DNA from: Paraniabella hibiscisoli
GTDB taxonomy: Bacteria > Bacteroidota > Bacteroidia > Chitinophagales > Chitinophagaceae
Reading direction: 5' to 3'
Assembly: GCF_022512515.1 (NCBI RefSeq)
Contig: NZ_JAKWBK010000001.1
Location: 1,860,001 to 1,924,000 of the forward strand
Length of the DNA stretch: 64,000 nucleotides
The notes beneath the pieces were generated by a model, which was not told where the DNA came from, made no database searches, and was given only the letters and a program-made list of their open reading frames with translations. Position numbers and translations under genes: made by a program. Below are positions 29,837 to 39,485 of this stretch, one piece after another; position 1 is the first letter of the stretch, and every line of letters begins with the position of its first letter.

Positions 29837-31159
29837 ATGAAAATAGCTGTAGTTGGAACGGGTTATGTAGGTTTAGTAACCGGAACCTGTTTTGCTGAAA
29901 CCGGAAACCTTGTAAACTGTGTTGATGTAAATAAAGCAAAAATCGACCAGTTAAAAAAGGGTAAATGTCCTATTTATGAACCAGGATTAGACGTTCTGCT
30001 TCAACGGAACATAAAAGAAAAACGAATCCTTTTTACTACAGATTTGAAAGCAGCAGTAGATAAGTCCGACATCATCTTTCTGGCATTACCCACACCTCCG
30101 GGCGAAGATGGCTCAGCTGATCTGAAGTACATCTTAAATGTGGCGGAAGATCTTTCTAAAATCATTAAGGAATATAAAGTAATCGTTAATAAAAGCACTG
30201 TTCCTGTGGGTACTGCAGAAAAAGTAGCAGCGGTTTTGGCAAAGAACCTTTCAACTGATTTGTTCGACGTGGTATCTAACCCGGAGTTTTTACGTGAGGG
30301 TATTGCTGTTGATGACTTCTTAAAACCAGACAGGGTGGTAATTGGTACTTCATCTGATCGCGCCCGCGATGTAATGAACGAATTGTACCAGCCATTTGTA
30401 CGCCAGGGTAATCCTATTTATTTTATGGATGAGCGTAGCTCGGAAATGACAAAATATGTAGCTAATTCCTATCTCGCTATGCGTATTTCCTATATGAATG
30501 AAGTGGCCAATCTTTGTGAGTTGACAGGAGCTAATGTTGACCTGGTGCGTATTGGTATTGGTAGCGATAGCCGTATCGGCAAACGGTTTCTTTTCTCCGG
30601 TATAGGTTATGGCGGAAGTTGCTTCCCTAAAGATGTACTGGCCTTACACCACACTTCAAAACAGAATAAGTACGATTTCAAATTGCTGGACACTGTTATG
30701 AAGGTGAACAAAAGCCAGAAAAAAGTACTGTTCGGAAAAATAAAAAGGTTTTATAAGAATAGCCTGAAAGGTAAGAAGTTTGCTATGTGGGGATTGGCCT
30801 TTAAACCCGAAACGGATGACATCAGGGATGCGCCTGCTTTAGAACTGATCAACGAGCTTTTAAATGCCGGTGCGGAAGTAACGGTTTTTGATCCGGAAGC
30901 TATGTCCAATGTAAAAGCGTTATTGGGCAACAAAATCAAATATGCAAGAGACCAATACACGGGTTTAAAGGAAGCAGATGCTTTATTGATCGTTACGGAA
31001 TGGAGCGAGTTTAGAAATCCTGATTTCGAGCGCATGGTAAAGAATCTGAAATCCAAAGTGGTTTTCGATGGAAGAAACGTGTACAGCCTGGAAAAAATGG
31101 AAGAGTTAGGCTTTTATTATAATAGCATCGGACGTAAAATTGTCAACGGTAAAATCTAA
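29837..31159 (+). CDS. ugd: UDP-glucose 6-dehydrogenase
   Basis: 440 residues, intact. The NAD-binding VGTGYVGLVTGTCFAETG starts the protein; the catalytic cysteine is in GYGGSCFPKD near residue 261, and NPEFLREG and FKPETDDIRDAPAL are family motifs. It oxidises UDP-glucose to UDP-glucuronate, which is the substrate of the enzyme encoded three bases downstream. The tight spacing shows one transcript. Confidence 0.96.
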   Translation: MKIAVVGTGYVGLVTGTCFAETGNLVNCVDVNKAKIDQLKKGKCPIYEPGLDVLLQRNIKEKRILFTTDLKAAVDKSDIIFLALPTPPGEDGSADLKYILNVAEDLSKIIKEYKVIVNKSTVPVGTAEKVAAVLAKNLSTDLFDVVSNPEFLREGIAVDDFLKPDRVVIGTSSDRARDVMNELYQPFVRQGNPIYFMDERSSEMTKYVANSYLAMRISYMNEVANLCELTGANVDLVRIGIGSDSRIGKRFLFSGIGYGGSCFPKDVLALHHTSKQNKYDFKLLDTVMKVNKSQKKVLFGKIKRFYKNSLKGKKFAMWGLAFKPETDDIRDAPALELINELLNAGAEVTVFDPEAMSNVKALLGNKIKYARDQYTGLKEADALLIVTEWSEFRNPDFERMVKNLKSKVVFDGRNVYSLEKMEELGFYYNSIGRKIVNGKI

Positions 31160-31162
31160 AAC

Positions 31163-32143
31163 ATGAAGAAGAGAATATTAATTACAGGAGCAGCCGGTTT
31201 TTTGGGTTCTCACCTCAGTGATCGTTTTATTAAAGAAGGCTACCATGTAATAGCCATGGACAACCTGATCACCGGTGATCTGAAAAACCTGGAGCATCTT
31301 TTTCCTAACCCTGATTTCGAATTTTACCATCACGATGTAACCAAATACATCCATATACCCGGTAAGCTGGATTACATTCTTCATTTTGCGTCACCAGCCA
31401 GCCCTATCGACTACCTGAAAATACCGATACAGACGCTGAAAGTAGGAGCAATGGGTACGCATAACTGTTTAGGTTTAGCAAAAGCGAAAGGCGCACGTAT
31501 ATTGGTGGCTTCTACCAGCGAGGTTTATGGCGATCCTTTAATTCATCCACAAACGGAAGAGTATTGGGGAAATGTAAATCCCGTGGGCCCGAGAGGTGTA
31601 TATGATGAGGCCAAACGTTACATGGAGTCTATCACTATGGCTTATCATACTTTCCATAATGTAGAAACACGTATCATTCGTATTTTTAATACCTATGGTC
31701 CCCGCATGCGACTTAACGATGGCCGCGCTCTTCCAGCGTTTATCGGTCAGGCATTAAGAGGTGAAAATATTACTGTTTTCGGCGATGGCTCTCAAACGCG
31801 TAGTTTTTGCTATGTAAGTGACCTGGTAGAAGGTATTTACCGTTTATTATTAAGCGATTACGTAAATCCTGTGAATATTGGAAATCCTGATGAGATCTCG
31901 CTTAAGGATTTTGCAGAAGAAGTACTGTCTTTAACCGGCAACACAGTGAAAATTATTTACAAGCCGCTACCCGTAGATGACCCCAAGCAAAGAAAGCCGG
32001 ATATAACTAAGGCAAAGGCCATTTTGAATTGGGAACCGACAATCAACCGGTCAGAAGGGCTAAAAAATACTTACGAATATTTTAAGTCGCTGCCACCCGA
32101 AGAATGGTTTAAACAGCCAAAAGAATTCGCGTCTTCTAAATAG
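31163..32143 (+). CDS. UDP-glucuronate decarboxylase (UDP-xylose synthase)
   Basis: 326 residues, intact. It is an extended short-chain dehydrogenase: [15 protein letters not shown] binds [23 protein letters not shown] is typical of UXS enzymes, and the catalytic [10 protein letters not shown] lies near residue 146. [19 protein letters not shown] and [15 protein letters not shown] complete the pattern. It converts UDP-glucuronate to UDP-xylose, which suggests xylose in a surface glycan. Its start is three bases after the ugd stop codon. Confidence 0.92.
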   Translation: MKKRILITGAAGFLGSHLSDRFIKEGYHVIAMDNLITGDLKNLEHLFPNPDFEFYHHDVTKYIHIPGKLDYILHFASPASPIDYLKIPIQTLKVGAMGTHNCLGLAKAKGARILVASTSEVYGDPLIHPQTEEYWGNVNPVGPRGVYDEAKRYMESITMAYHTFHNVETRIIRIFNTYGPRMRLNDGRALPAFIGQALRGENITVFGDGSQTRSFCYVSDLVEGIYRLLLSDYVNPVNIGNPDEISLKDFAEEVLSLTGNTVKIIYKPLPVDDPKQRKPDITKAKAILNWEPTINRSEGLKNTYEYFKSLPPEEWFKQPKEFASSK

Positions 32144-32234
32144 CTTATCTATTCAGAATAAGTATTTTAGCGGCTGCGAACTTTTGTGGTTCTGAACACG
32201 TCTACTACCCGACGGCCACCTAATTTTGGCGGAT

Positions 32235-32269
32235 CAATTGACAGTTTGATAGCATGAAACTGCCAATTG
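32235..32269 (+). terminator. Hairpin downstream of the UDP-xylose synthase
   Basis: CAATTGACAGTTT (32235-32247) pairs with AAACTGCCAATTG (32257-32269) with a single mismatch. No T-run follows, so it may be an RNA-stability hairpin instead of a terminator. The rest of 32144-32372 shows nothing else. Confidence 0.45.
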
Positions 32270-32372
32270 TGGAGAATTATAAAAATGAGAACTGTAGTAT
32301 TGTCACGCAATCGTGTTCGGTAAAGTTTTTGTAATATTTTGCTTCAACCAGAAAGGATTAATGTTTAAGCAT

Positions 32373-32380
32373 TAATTTTG
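32373..32380 (+). promoter_or_regulatory. Putative -7 box for the sigma factor gene
   Basis: TAATTTTG matches TAnnTTTG, 36 bases before ATG 32416. Confidence 0.4.
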
Positions 32381-32415
32381 GTCACATTTCTTCACAAGAA
32401 TAAACCCCGGGCAGC

Positions 32416-32919
32416 ATGGAAAAAGAAAAAGAGTTCAGCGATTTATTGGTTGACAATGCAGGGTTTTTGAAACCTTTTGCGGTTAACCTTACTAAAAATA
32501 ACGAAACAGCAAATGACCTTTACCAGGAAACCCTGTATAAGGCATTGGCTAATAAGGAAAAGTACAATTCGGGTACTAATATTAAGGCATGGTTATTTAC
32601 TATCATGCGGAACATTTTTATCAATGATTACCGTAGAAATGCAAAACGCAGAACGGTTTTCGATAACACACCCGAAGATTACCTGATTAATCTACGCCAG
32701 GTATCTGTATCTAATTCGGCAGAAAGCAGTTTAAGGCAAAAAGAGATTGAAGCAGCGGTTGACGGGCTTCCTGAAACTTTCAAAGTGCCTTTTAAACTAT
32801 ATTTTGAAGGATATAAATACCAGGAAATTTCTGAATACCTGGATGAGCCATTAGGAACCATTAAAAGCCGTATCCACTTTGCACGTAAGTTATTAAAAGA
32901 GCAGATCAACCGATATTAA
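32416..32919 (+). CDS. ECF RNA polymerase sigma factor
   Basis: 167 residues, intact. Region 2 reads LYQETLYKALANKEKYNSG and IKAWLFTIMRNIFINDYRRN; region 4 reads AVDGLPETFKVPFKLYFEG and YQEISEYLDEPLGTIKSRIH, a helix-turn-helix. There is no anti-sigma gene next to it, which is unusual for ECF factors but common for the conserved Bacteroidota group of this length. Targets cannot be told from the sequence. It is monocistronic: own promoter before it, strong terminator right after. Confidence 0.93.
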   Translation: MEKEKEFSDLLVDNAGFLKPFAVNLTKNNETANDLYQETLYKALANKEKYNSGTNIKAWLFTIMRNIFINDYRRNAKRRTVFDNTPEDYLINLRQVSVSNSAESSLRQKEIEAAVDGLPETFKVPFKLYFEGYKYQEISEYLDEPLGTIKSRIHFARKLLKEQINRY

Positions 32920-32924
32920 AATAT

Positions 32925-32947
32925 AAATCCCGCCGAAAGCGGGATTT
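32925..32947 (+). terminator. Rho-independent terminator after the sigma gene
   Basis: AAATCCCGC (32925-32933) and GCGGGATTT (32939-32947) are perfect arms around a five-base loop, with T-rich sequence after. Confidence 0.85.
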
Positions 32948-33030
32948 TCTTATTGTGATCGTCGATGAATACAAGGCAACAAATTGCATCTAAGCTTGTA
33001 TTGAGTGCAAAGCTTACGGTTGGCTGTGAG

Positions 33031-33645
33031 CTAGTGATTAAGACTGGCTTTTAAAACAGTTTGGGCACTGTCAGCAGCTATAACCAGTCCTGCAATCATC
33101 ATAATGACATCTTTTATCACCAAACGCCCCGCTCCCGATAAATAGGGAAACCCATGCTGTGGCGTGGGAAAATCACCGCCAAGGTTGGGAACATACACTT
33201 CTGGTGTGGTAATTAAAAAGGAAAGCGTTACGACGGACATTCCCGCACTTAGAATACCTCCCCAAAAACCTATCCTGGGAAACCAGATGCCCGTTAAAAC
33301 CAGCAAGCCGATTAAAACAATAACCGAACCAAGGCCATACGAAAAAATATAGGTTCTGTTTTCTTTATGCCAGTCGATATTTTTTTGCACAGTTTGCCCT
33401 TCCGCATTTTTATAGAGCTTGTATTCGGCAACGGGTTTTCCTTCGCTATTTACGGCGATCTTACCTGAATTCTTGTAAAAGAAGCTCATCAGCGGACTAT
33501 TAATCACGAATGGAACAATGCCGTCTGCTTCATACTTAAATGCCTTTAAGCCTCCTATCCATGCCATTACGATAAATACAGCTACTCTTAAAAAGTCAAT
33601 AAACAAGTCTTGCCATGATGCAAAAAGCCTGAATAAATTTTCCAT
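33031..33645 (-). CDS. DUF417 (YkgB/RclC-like) inner-membrane protein
   Basis: 204 residues with four hydrophobic helices. DUF417 features are LRVAVFIVMAWIGGLKAFKYEADGI (split across the first helix), PFVINSPLMSFFY and the C-terminal GAGRLVIKDVIMMIAGLVI. RclC in E. coli belongs to this family and is part of the reactive-chlorine response. The AraC-type gene just upstream on the same strand resembles that arrangement (RclR is AraC-type), though rclA and rclB are not seen here. A role in oxidant stress is an inference. Confidence 0.75.
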   Translation of the reverse strand: MENLFRLFASWQDLFIDFLRVAVFIVMAWIGGLKAFKYEADGIVPFVINSPLMSFFYKNSGKIAVNSEGKPVAEYKLYKNAEGQTVQKNIDWHKENRTYIFSYGLGSVIVLIGLLVLTGIWFPRIGFWGGILSAGMSVVTLSFLITTPEVYVPNLGGDFPTPQHGFPYLSGAGRLVIKDVIMMIAGLVIAADSAQTVLKASLNH

Positions 33646-33724
33646 ATACTTTATTATTTAATTCAGGTCGAAATTAGCAAGCCCCCTCAATCAGGGGAAT
33701 GGATGGATACGGAAAATACATAGA

Positions 33725-34585
33725 CTATTTTGCCGCAATAGATATTCCCACTTTTTTCCGGAAGATTTTAGGAGAAACGCCTACCGATTTTTTGAAAAAA
33801 CGACTGAAGTAAAATTCGTCTTCAAACCCGAGCTCGGCTGCTATTTCTTTGATGCTTTTAAAGGTTAAGTGAATAAGTCTTTTAGATTCCAGTATCAAGC
33901 GCTCCTGTATAAGAGTGGAGGGTGTTTTTCCAAAGTGTTTCTTAACCTGTTTACTAAAAGCGTCTACGGACAGGCCATAGTGCGCCGCATAAAAAGAAAC
34001 AGACCGGCTGGTAAGAAAGTGTTTTTCCAGTAAGATCTGGAAAGAGGCAAGGCCATTTTTTTCATAGTGGGCTATCCGGTTGTCAGCGATGTCTATTTGT
34101 TTTTCTTTACTGCTTAATGCCAGAACCAATTGCAGGTAAGACCTCATGATAGACAGATCAGCACTTTGCCGGGAGTTTTCAATGGTTTTTATTTTCTGAA
34201 AAATAGTAGCTATTTCATCGAAAACAGTATCGGGTACCAAAATCAGAGGGCTCTCATAGATATTGTTGAAGAGAATACCGTTACAGGCAACTTCTTCCTT
34301 ATGGTATTCTATACAGTAAAAATCTCCGTGAAACCGAAGCAGGTCCACAACTGGTTTATTAGTTTCGTTCCATTGAAGTAGCTGGTAGGGTGAAAGAAAA
34401 ACCAGGCTTTTGCCTTCGCAGGTGTAGGCTGTAAAATCTATAGAAAATTCAGCAGCCCCATCAAACAACAGGATAAGATAATAGGCCTCGTTAAGCTCAT
34501 TCAAACTTTTGGGATGGGTAAAGCGCTCCGTTTTTATAACATCGTTCAAGTGTGTATTCTTTTGTTCTGCGAAGTGTAAACTCAA
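33725..34585 (-). CDS. AraC family transcriptional regulator
   Basis: 286 residues. An N-terminal cupin-like sensing domain (FSIDFTAYTCEGKSLVFLSP) is followed by two C-terminal helix-turn-helix units: SVSFYAAHYGLSVDAFSKQV and SIKEIAAELGFEDEFYFSRF, ending FFKKSVGVSPKIFRKK. This is the standard AraC/XylS DNA-binding half. It lies 79 bases upstream of the DUF417 gene in the same direction and probably controls it. Confidence 0.9.
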   Translation of the reverse strand: MSLHFAEQKNTHLNDVIKTERFTHPKSLNELNEAYYLILLFDGAAEFSIDFTAYTCEGKSLVFLSPYQLLQWNETNKPVVDLLRFHGDFYCIEYHKEEVACNGILFNNIYESPLILVPDTVFDEIATIFQKIKTIENSRQSADLSIMRSYLQLVLALSSKEKQIDIADNRIAHYEKNGLASFQILLEKHFLTSRSVSFYAAHYGLSVDAFSKQVKKHFGKTPSTLIQERLILESKRLIHLTFKSIKEIAAELGFEDEFYFSRFFKKSVGVSPKIFRKKVGISIAAK

Positions 34586-34741
34586 AAGTAAGCATAATGG
34601 GTTGATCCGTCAGTAAGGCTCAACAAAGAATACAGGACTTCTGCGTACATCATAACTGGTGGCTGCTATCTATAAAGACCAGATGATTCCGCGCTTTTTA
34701 TCAGGCATACCATTTAAATTCGCGGTCATAACTTTAGTGCT

Positions 34742-36850
34742 ATCAGTCATCAATCGCAAATATTATCAAGTCCTATTGCTTATTTAAAGGGTGTAGGTCC
34801 GCAAAGGGCAGAGCTGTTGCAAAAAGAGTTGAGTATTTTCACCTTTAACGACCTGCTGCAACATTTCCCGTTTCGCCATGTTGATAAAACAAAGTTCACC
34901 CCTATTGGCGATGCTACACCGGCCGATGAATACCTGCAGTTTGTAGGGATATTAGAGCCCTTTCAGGTAATCGGGCAAAACAGGGCGCGCCGTCTTGTTT
35001 CCCAGGTAAAAGATAAAACAGGTGCCGTTGAAGTAGTATGGTTCAGCGCTATTAACCAGATCCAAAAATGCTGCAGCCAGGGAAAGCTTATATCGTTTAT
35101 GGAAAGCTGTCCTGGTTTATGAGCAAGCCTCAATTAGTGCATCCTGAAATTGAAGCATGGACTCCCGAAAAACTGGAGGAAAGGCTTTTTTGGAACCGAT
35201 CTATCCTTCTACGGAGAAGCTGAAAGCTAAAAACCTGGGTGGAAGGCAATTAGGCAAGCTAACCCAATTATTATTACCTCACGTAAAACCGCAGGACATA
35301 CCGGAAAATTTTCCTCAGAAAATGATAGAAGAGTTGAAGCTCATGCCTCGTTTTGAAGCTTTCCAACAGATCCATTTTCCGCAAACACAAAAGCATTACG
35401 AGGCCGCTCTGCGTAGGTTGAAATTCGAAGAAATTTTTCTGGCCCAGATGCGTATGAACCTGCTGCGTTCCCAACGGCACCGGTTTTCAAAAGGTGTTGT
35501 TTTTGATGCAGTAGGCGATCACTTTAATACTTTCTATAACCAGTATCTGCCTTTTGAGCTAACCGGCGCGCAAAAAAGAGTGCTAAAGGAAATAAGAAAT
35601 GATACCGCCCGTGGAAAACAAATGAACCGTTTGCTACAGGGTGATGTGGGCAGTGGTAAAACTATTGTAGCATTGCTTTGCATGCTGCTGGCGGCAGACA
35701 ATGGCTTCCAGTCCGTATTAATGGCGCCTACGGAGATCCTTGCCCGGCAACATTTCCAGGGTATTTCATCGCTCTTAAAAGATATGAATATCCGTGTGGC
35801 CTTGCTTACCGGATCGGTAAAAGGCAAAGAGCGAAAACCCATCCTACGGGGTGTGGCTGATGGCAGTATTCATTTATTAATAGGCACGCATGCGGTTATT
35901 GAAGATACGGTTCAATTCCAAAATCTGGGACTGGTAATTGTAGACGAACAGCACCGTTTTGGCGTAGCGCAGCGGGCCCGGCTTTGGGAGAAAAACCATA
36001 CTCCGCCGCATGTATTGGTAATGACAGCTACGCCCATACCACGTACACTGGCTATGACGGCCTACGGAGATTTGGATTATAGTGTTATTGATGAACTGCC
36101 ACCGGGCCGGCAGCCTATACAAACAGTACATAGACTTGATAGTGACCGCAGCAATGTAATGGACTTTTTGAAAGCAGAAATTGCTTTGGGAAGACAGGTA
36201 TACGTGATCTTCCCTTTGATTGAGGAAAGTGATAAGCTTGACTATGAAAACCTGATGCGCGGTTACGATGAAATTAAAACATATTTTCCCGAACCAGAGT
36301 ACTGGATCAGCATGGTGCATGGCAAGCAGCCTGCTATTCAGAAAGAAGAAAATATGCGGCGTTTTGTGGAGCATGATACGCAGATCATGGTATCTACAAC
36401 GGTAATTGAAGTAGGTGTGAATGTGCCGAATGCCTCCGTAATGGTGATTGAAAGCGCCGAAAAATTTGGCCTCTCGCAACTGCACCAGTTACGCGGCAGG
36501 GTAGGGCGCGGCGCTGAAAAGAGTTACTGTATTTTGTTAACGGGTAAAAAGCTGGGTAATGTGGCGCGCGAACGTATGAAGATCATGACTTCCACCAATA
36601 ACGGTTTTGTAATAGCTGAGAAGGACCTGGAATTGCGTGGTCCGGCGATATTGAAGGTACCCGCCAAAGTGGTGTGGTGGACTTTAAGCTGGCGAATATT
36701 GTAAATGACAGAGCGATGGTGGATGCAGCCAAAAAAGTAACCGAAGAAATACTAACCGATGATCCCGATCTCTCTAAGCCTGAGAATGTGGCATTGAAAG
36801 AATTTTTACAGTCACAGAAGGGGAAGACGATCTGGAGTAAGATATCTTAG
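34742..36850 (+). CDS. recG: ATP-dependent DNA helicase RecG, three frameshifts
   Basis: About 703 residues after repair. YLKGVGPQRAELL at the start is the wedge-domain entry of RecG; the Walker A GDVGSGKT is near residue 300, and the DExH box is VDEQHRFG, followed by MTATPIPRTLAMT and QLRGRVGRG. Bases are missing near 35068 (A-run), 35184 (A-run) and 36643 (G-run); the last repair reads GPGDIEGTRQSGVVDFKLA and restores the C-terminus. The exact start codon is unclear because no ATG, GTG or TTG is in frame near the expected point. RecG remodels stalled forks and Holliday junctions. Confidence 0.92.
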
Positions 36851-36889
36851 TACATTATAATGATTAGAGATCCGGCATTTTATTCTAAA

Positions 36890-38082
36890 CTAATCCAACT
36901 CTTTTAGTTCCTTTTCTATTTCTTTGATATCAGGGAGCTGCGATTTAATTTCTTCGGGTACAACTTTTGATAGTTGGTAGTCAGATATACCCAAGGCGTT
37001 GGAAATCCCCATGAGACTATACTCAGCCACAACTTCATTTTTGCCTTTACATAGTAAGAGCCCAATAGTTGGGTTGTCGTCTTTAGCCTTTAGCTTATCG
37101 TTAACCAAATTTACGTAGAAATTAAGCTGGCTGACATCACCCGGTTGAAAGGGGCGTGCTTTAAGCTCCACAACTACATAACACTTCAGTCTGGTATGAT
37201 AAAAAATCAGATCGGAGTAAAAGTCGCTGCCGCCGATCTGGAAATGCTGTTGCCGGCTAATGAAAGCAAATCCTTTTCCCAGCTCGAGAAGAAATTTAGT
37301 AACATGATTGGCCAGCTGGGATTCTATATCTCTCTCGTCAGCGTTTTCTTTGGCTTGTACAAAGTCGAAAATGTATGGATCTTTTAAGAGGTAGTTAGCC
37401 ATATCCGATTGAGGAAGCGGAAGGATTCTTGCGAAATTTGTGATCTTTTTGGCCTTGATCTGTCTTTCGAATAAGTTTCCTTCAATTTGAAGGCCTAAAA
37501 TATTTCTGCTAATGCCACGTTCTATAACGTGAAGCATATACCATAACCTTTGCCCGATGTTAGGCACTTTGTCCATTAATACAAGATGATGAGACCAGCT
37601 GATCCTGGCCAAAATTGATTGGAGAAACAAATCATTATATACCTCATTTTGTGCAGCAGGTTGCTGCATTTTTTTGGTTTGGTGGCTACTGCTATTTTGC
37701 ATTTGTGCAGCAACCTGCTGCACAAATGTGGTAAGCGTTTTTTGAACTTTTGTAATGCTCGTCTCTTCTGAGCGTAGTTGTTCCGTAGCTATTATCAATT
37801 GCTCTATAACAGGTCGTGGATAATCTAGGGCAAATTTACGCATGTACTTAAGATTGCGTACAGAAAATCCTTTTAGTTTTGGAAATTCGGTTTTTAAATC
37901 CTTCGCTAACAAGTCGATGATTTTAGCCCCCAGCCTTTTGCTGATTGATGCTGAAGTATATGTTGCCCCAAACTCCAATATAGTAGCAGCATTTGACTAT
38001 TGGCAGCGGAAACCACCCGAACCTGCGCTTCCGCAATTTGCGTTTTAACCGCTGCCAGAAATAGTTTGTAATTATCATTCAT
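36890..38082 (-). CDS. YhcG-type PDDEXK nuclease-domain protein (DUF1016), frameshifted
   Basis: 397 residues after repair (one G missing near 37930). The N-terminal DUF1016 winged-helix part (ANSQMLLLYWSLGQHIL, LRNLKYMRKFALDYP-like) and the C-terminal nuclease-like part (SDLIFYHTRLKCYVVVELKA, then QLNFYVNLVNDKL) are clear. The catalytic pattern D...ELK is intact. Between the halves lies a variable linker encoded by two palindromic repeats (37648-37726). Proteins of this family are found beside restriction and other defence systems; this one has no such neighbours, and its target is unknown. Confidence 0.85.
37648..37726. repeat. Perfect 21-bp inverted repeat within the YhcG-type gene
   Basis: The sequence at 37648-37668 is the exact reverse complement of 37706-37726. 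Each arm also folds on itself around TGCTGCAC/GTGCAGCA. In protein it encodes the two QQVAAQ and QQPAAQ motifs, so one palindromic word has been used twice in opposite orientation inside a gene. Confidence 0.85.
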
Positions 38083-38280
38083 ATAAGTATCTTATCCGGA
38101 ATATCCATATTCTTATATAAGATCAGTGTTTTCACTGCTAATTTAATCGAAATAAACAGAAGGATGACAGGTGCCAATACAACAGTAAAAAAACACACAA
38201 AATGCATTTTTGTTAGTCTATTCCAATTTACAATAGTGAAGAGCCCTTATTCAATTTCGTGGCAATAGGTAGTGAACGAT

Positions 38281-38298
38281 TGCCGTAGGTACGCAACC
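38281..38298. repeat. REP-like palindromic word, copy 1
   Basis: TGCCGTAGGTACGCAAC (plus C) is shared exactly with 48597-48613 and 52106-52122. It ends two bases from the stop codon of the XRE gene on the other strand. Confidence 0.8.
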
Positions 38299-38299
38299 T

Positions 38300-38918
38300 C
38301 TAACCGGCAAGACTTTTTTCCAATTCAGATAGCCTGTTCTTAATAAGGTCCAGCTCGTTGAAAATATTTCCCCTGCCTGATGACTTAAAGGCTGATACCA
38401 GCCCAGAATTGTTTTTATTGCGGTTATATCGCTAAGTGCTATTGTGTATGTACCCATGGTAAGATAAGCTCCGTGTGTTTTTTTACAGAGGCAACCAGTA
38501 TAGCAGCGTCAGTATAAATAATTTGTGGCTGCGATGCGTTAATCTCGTCGTCTTTTGCTAATAGTATTTGATCATTTCCAAAACGGTTGTCAATAATAGT
38601 AGCATTTTTGATGCTAACCCAGTTGGCATTCTCCGGGAAAAAACCTGTTGGTTTTTCATCAGCAATGTTTTTGGGGCTTATCTCCGGAACTTTAAAGTGC
38701 GCTACCTCATTAACAGTGAGCTTTTTATTAATAAAATCATCTACACTTACGCCAAATATCTGGGATGCCCTTGTAAGCGTTTCTATTTTCGGTTCTGCTC
38801 TTCCTTCTTCATAAGAACTTACTGCTGCACGGGTTAGCCCCAAAATATCTGCCAGGTGCTGTTGCGTGTAATTCTTTAAGCTGCGTATCTTTTTAATGTT
38901 AGAACCGAAATTCGACAT
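38300..38918 (-). CDS. XRE family transcriptional regulator, two frameshifts
   Basis: 206 residues after repair. The Cro/CI-type helix-turn-helix fills the first 65 residues (NIKKIRSLKNYTQQHLADIL, LTRAAVSSYEEGRAEPK). The middle is a LexA-like or sensing segment without a Ser-Lys dyad that I can see. The end, restored by adding bases near 38465 and 38366, is a leucine-rich helix (NELDLIKNRLSELEKSL) suited to dimer contacts. It diverges from the psp-like run at 39075, and the 150 bases between the starts hold repeated TAACATT words, so it is the likely regulator of that system and of itself. Confidence 0.8.
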
Positions 38919-38945
38919 GATTTAATCTGTTTTGGCAAATGTAAG

Positions 38946-38998
38946 TAACATTATTGCAAATAAAAATAACATTGTTAAAAAATATTGCTAATAATATT
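38946..38998. promoter_or_regulatory. Candidate XRE operator region
   Basis: TAACATTATTG (38946-38956) and TAACATTGTTA (38967-38977) start exactly 21 bases apart, two helical turns, and the second is nearly palindromic. AATATT arms at 38981-38986 and 38993-38998 follow. The region lies between the divergent regulator and the psp-like promoter. Confidence 0.5.
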
Positions 38999-39028
38999 TG
39001 CACATTTGAAAATCAGTTTGTAGATTTG
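38997..39028 (+). promoter_or_regulatory. Promoter of the PspA-flotillin-AAA+ run
   Basis: TTTG (38997-39000) followed after 20 bases by TAGATTTG (39021-39028) fits the Bacteroidota -33/-7 pattern. It overlaps the right end of the candidate operator region and lies 47 bases before ATG 39075. Confidence 0.6.
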
Positions 39029-39074
39029 TTATCAGATTGTACAATCTATTTATAAAAAACTTAAAACACACTGA

Positions 39075-39460
39075 ATGGAGAGTTTTTTAGTAAAGTAAAA
39101 AACTATGTAACCGAGCTTGACTATGAAGTTTTATACGAAAACGAAAACGATGGCATCATCGTCATAGACAAGCAGGAATATGGAATCAGAAATATGGTAC
39201 TGGGCGTTGCTAACCCTATTTTAATTGTTGAGCAGTACCTGTTTAATTGTAATAGCGACTCGGTCTATCGGGAGCTGTTGATCAAAAACAGGGATATTGT
39301 ACACGGAGCTTTTGTGCTGGATGAAACCGGCGAAAAAGTGATCTTTCGTAACACATTGCAGGTAGAGTCGCTCGACAAGCGCGAACTGGAAACCACCATT
39401 AACTCGTTATCGCTGTTACTTTCAGAATATTCGAATGAAATCATGAAGTTCAGCAAATAA
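39075..39460 (+). CDS. YjfI/DUF2170-like protein, frameshifted
   Basis: 128 residues after adding one T to the T6 run near 39085. The alpha-beta pattern (YEVLYENENDGIIVI, GVANPILIVEQYLF, DIVHGAFVLDETGEKVIFRN, then a long C-terminal helix) resembles DUF2170 (YjfI), which in E. coli and many others sits just upstream of a PspA homologue. That is the arrangement here, with PspA 25 bases downstream. The class resembles secretion-chaperone folds. The assignment rests on pattern, length and position. Confidence 0.6.
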
Positions 39461-39485
39461 TTTATCATCGTTAAAAAAGAATGCC

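Noticed and set aside
38251..38457. Separate small gene on the minus strand
   Set aside because: It is the shifted tail of the XRE regulator; adding bases near 38465 and 38366 joins it.
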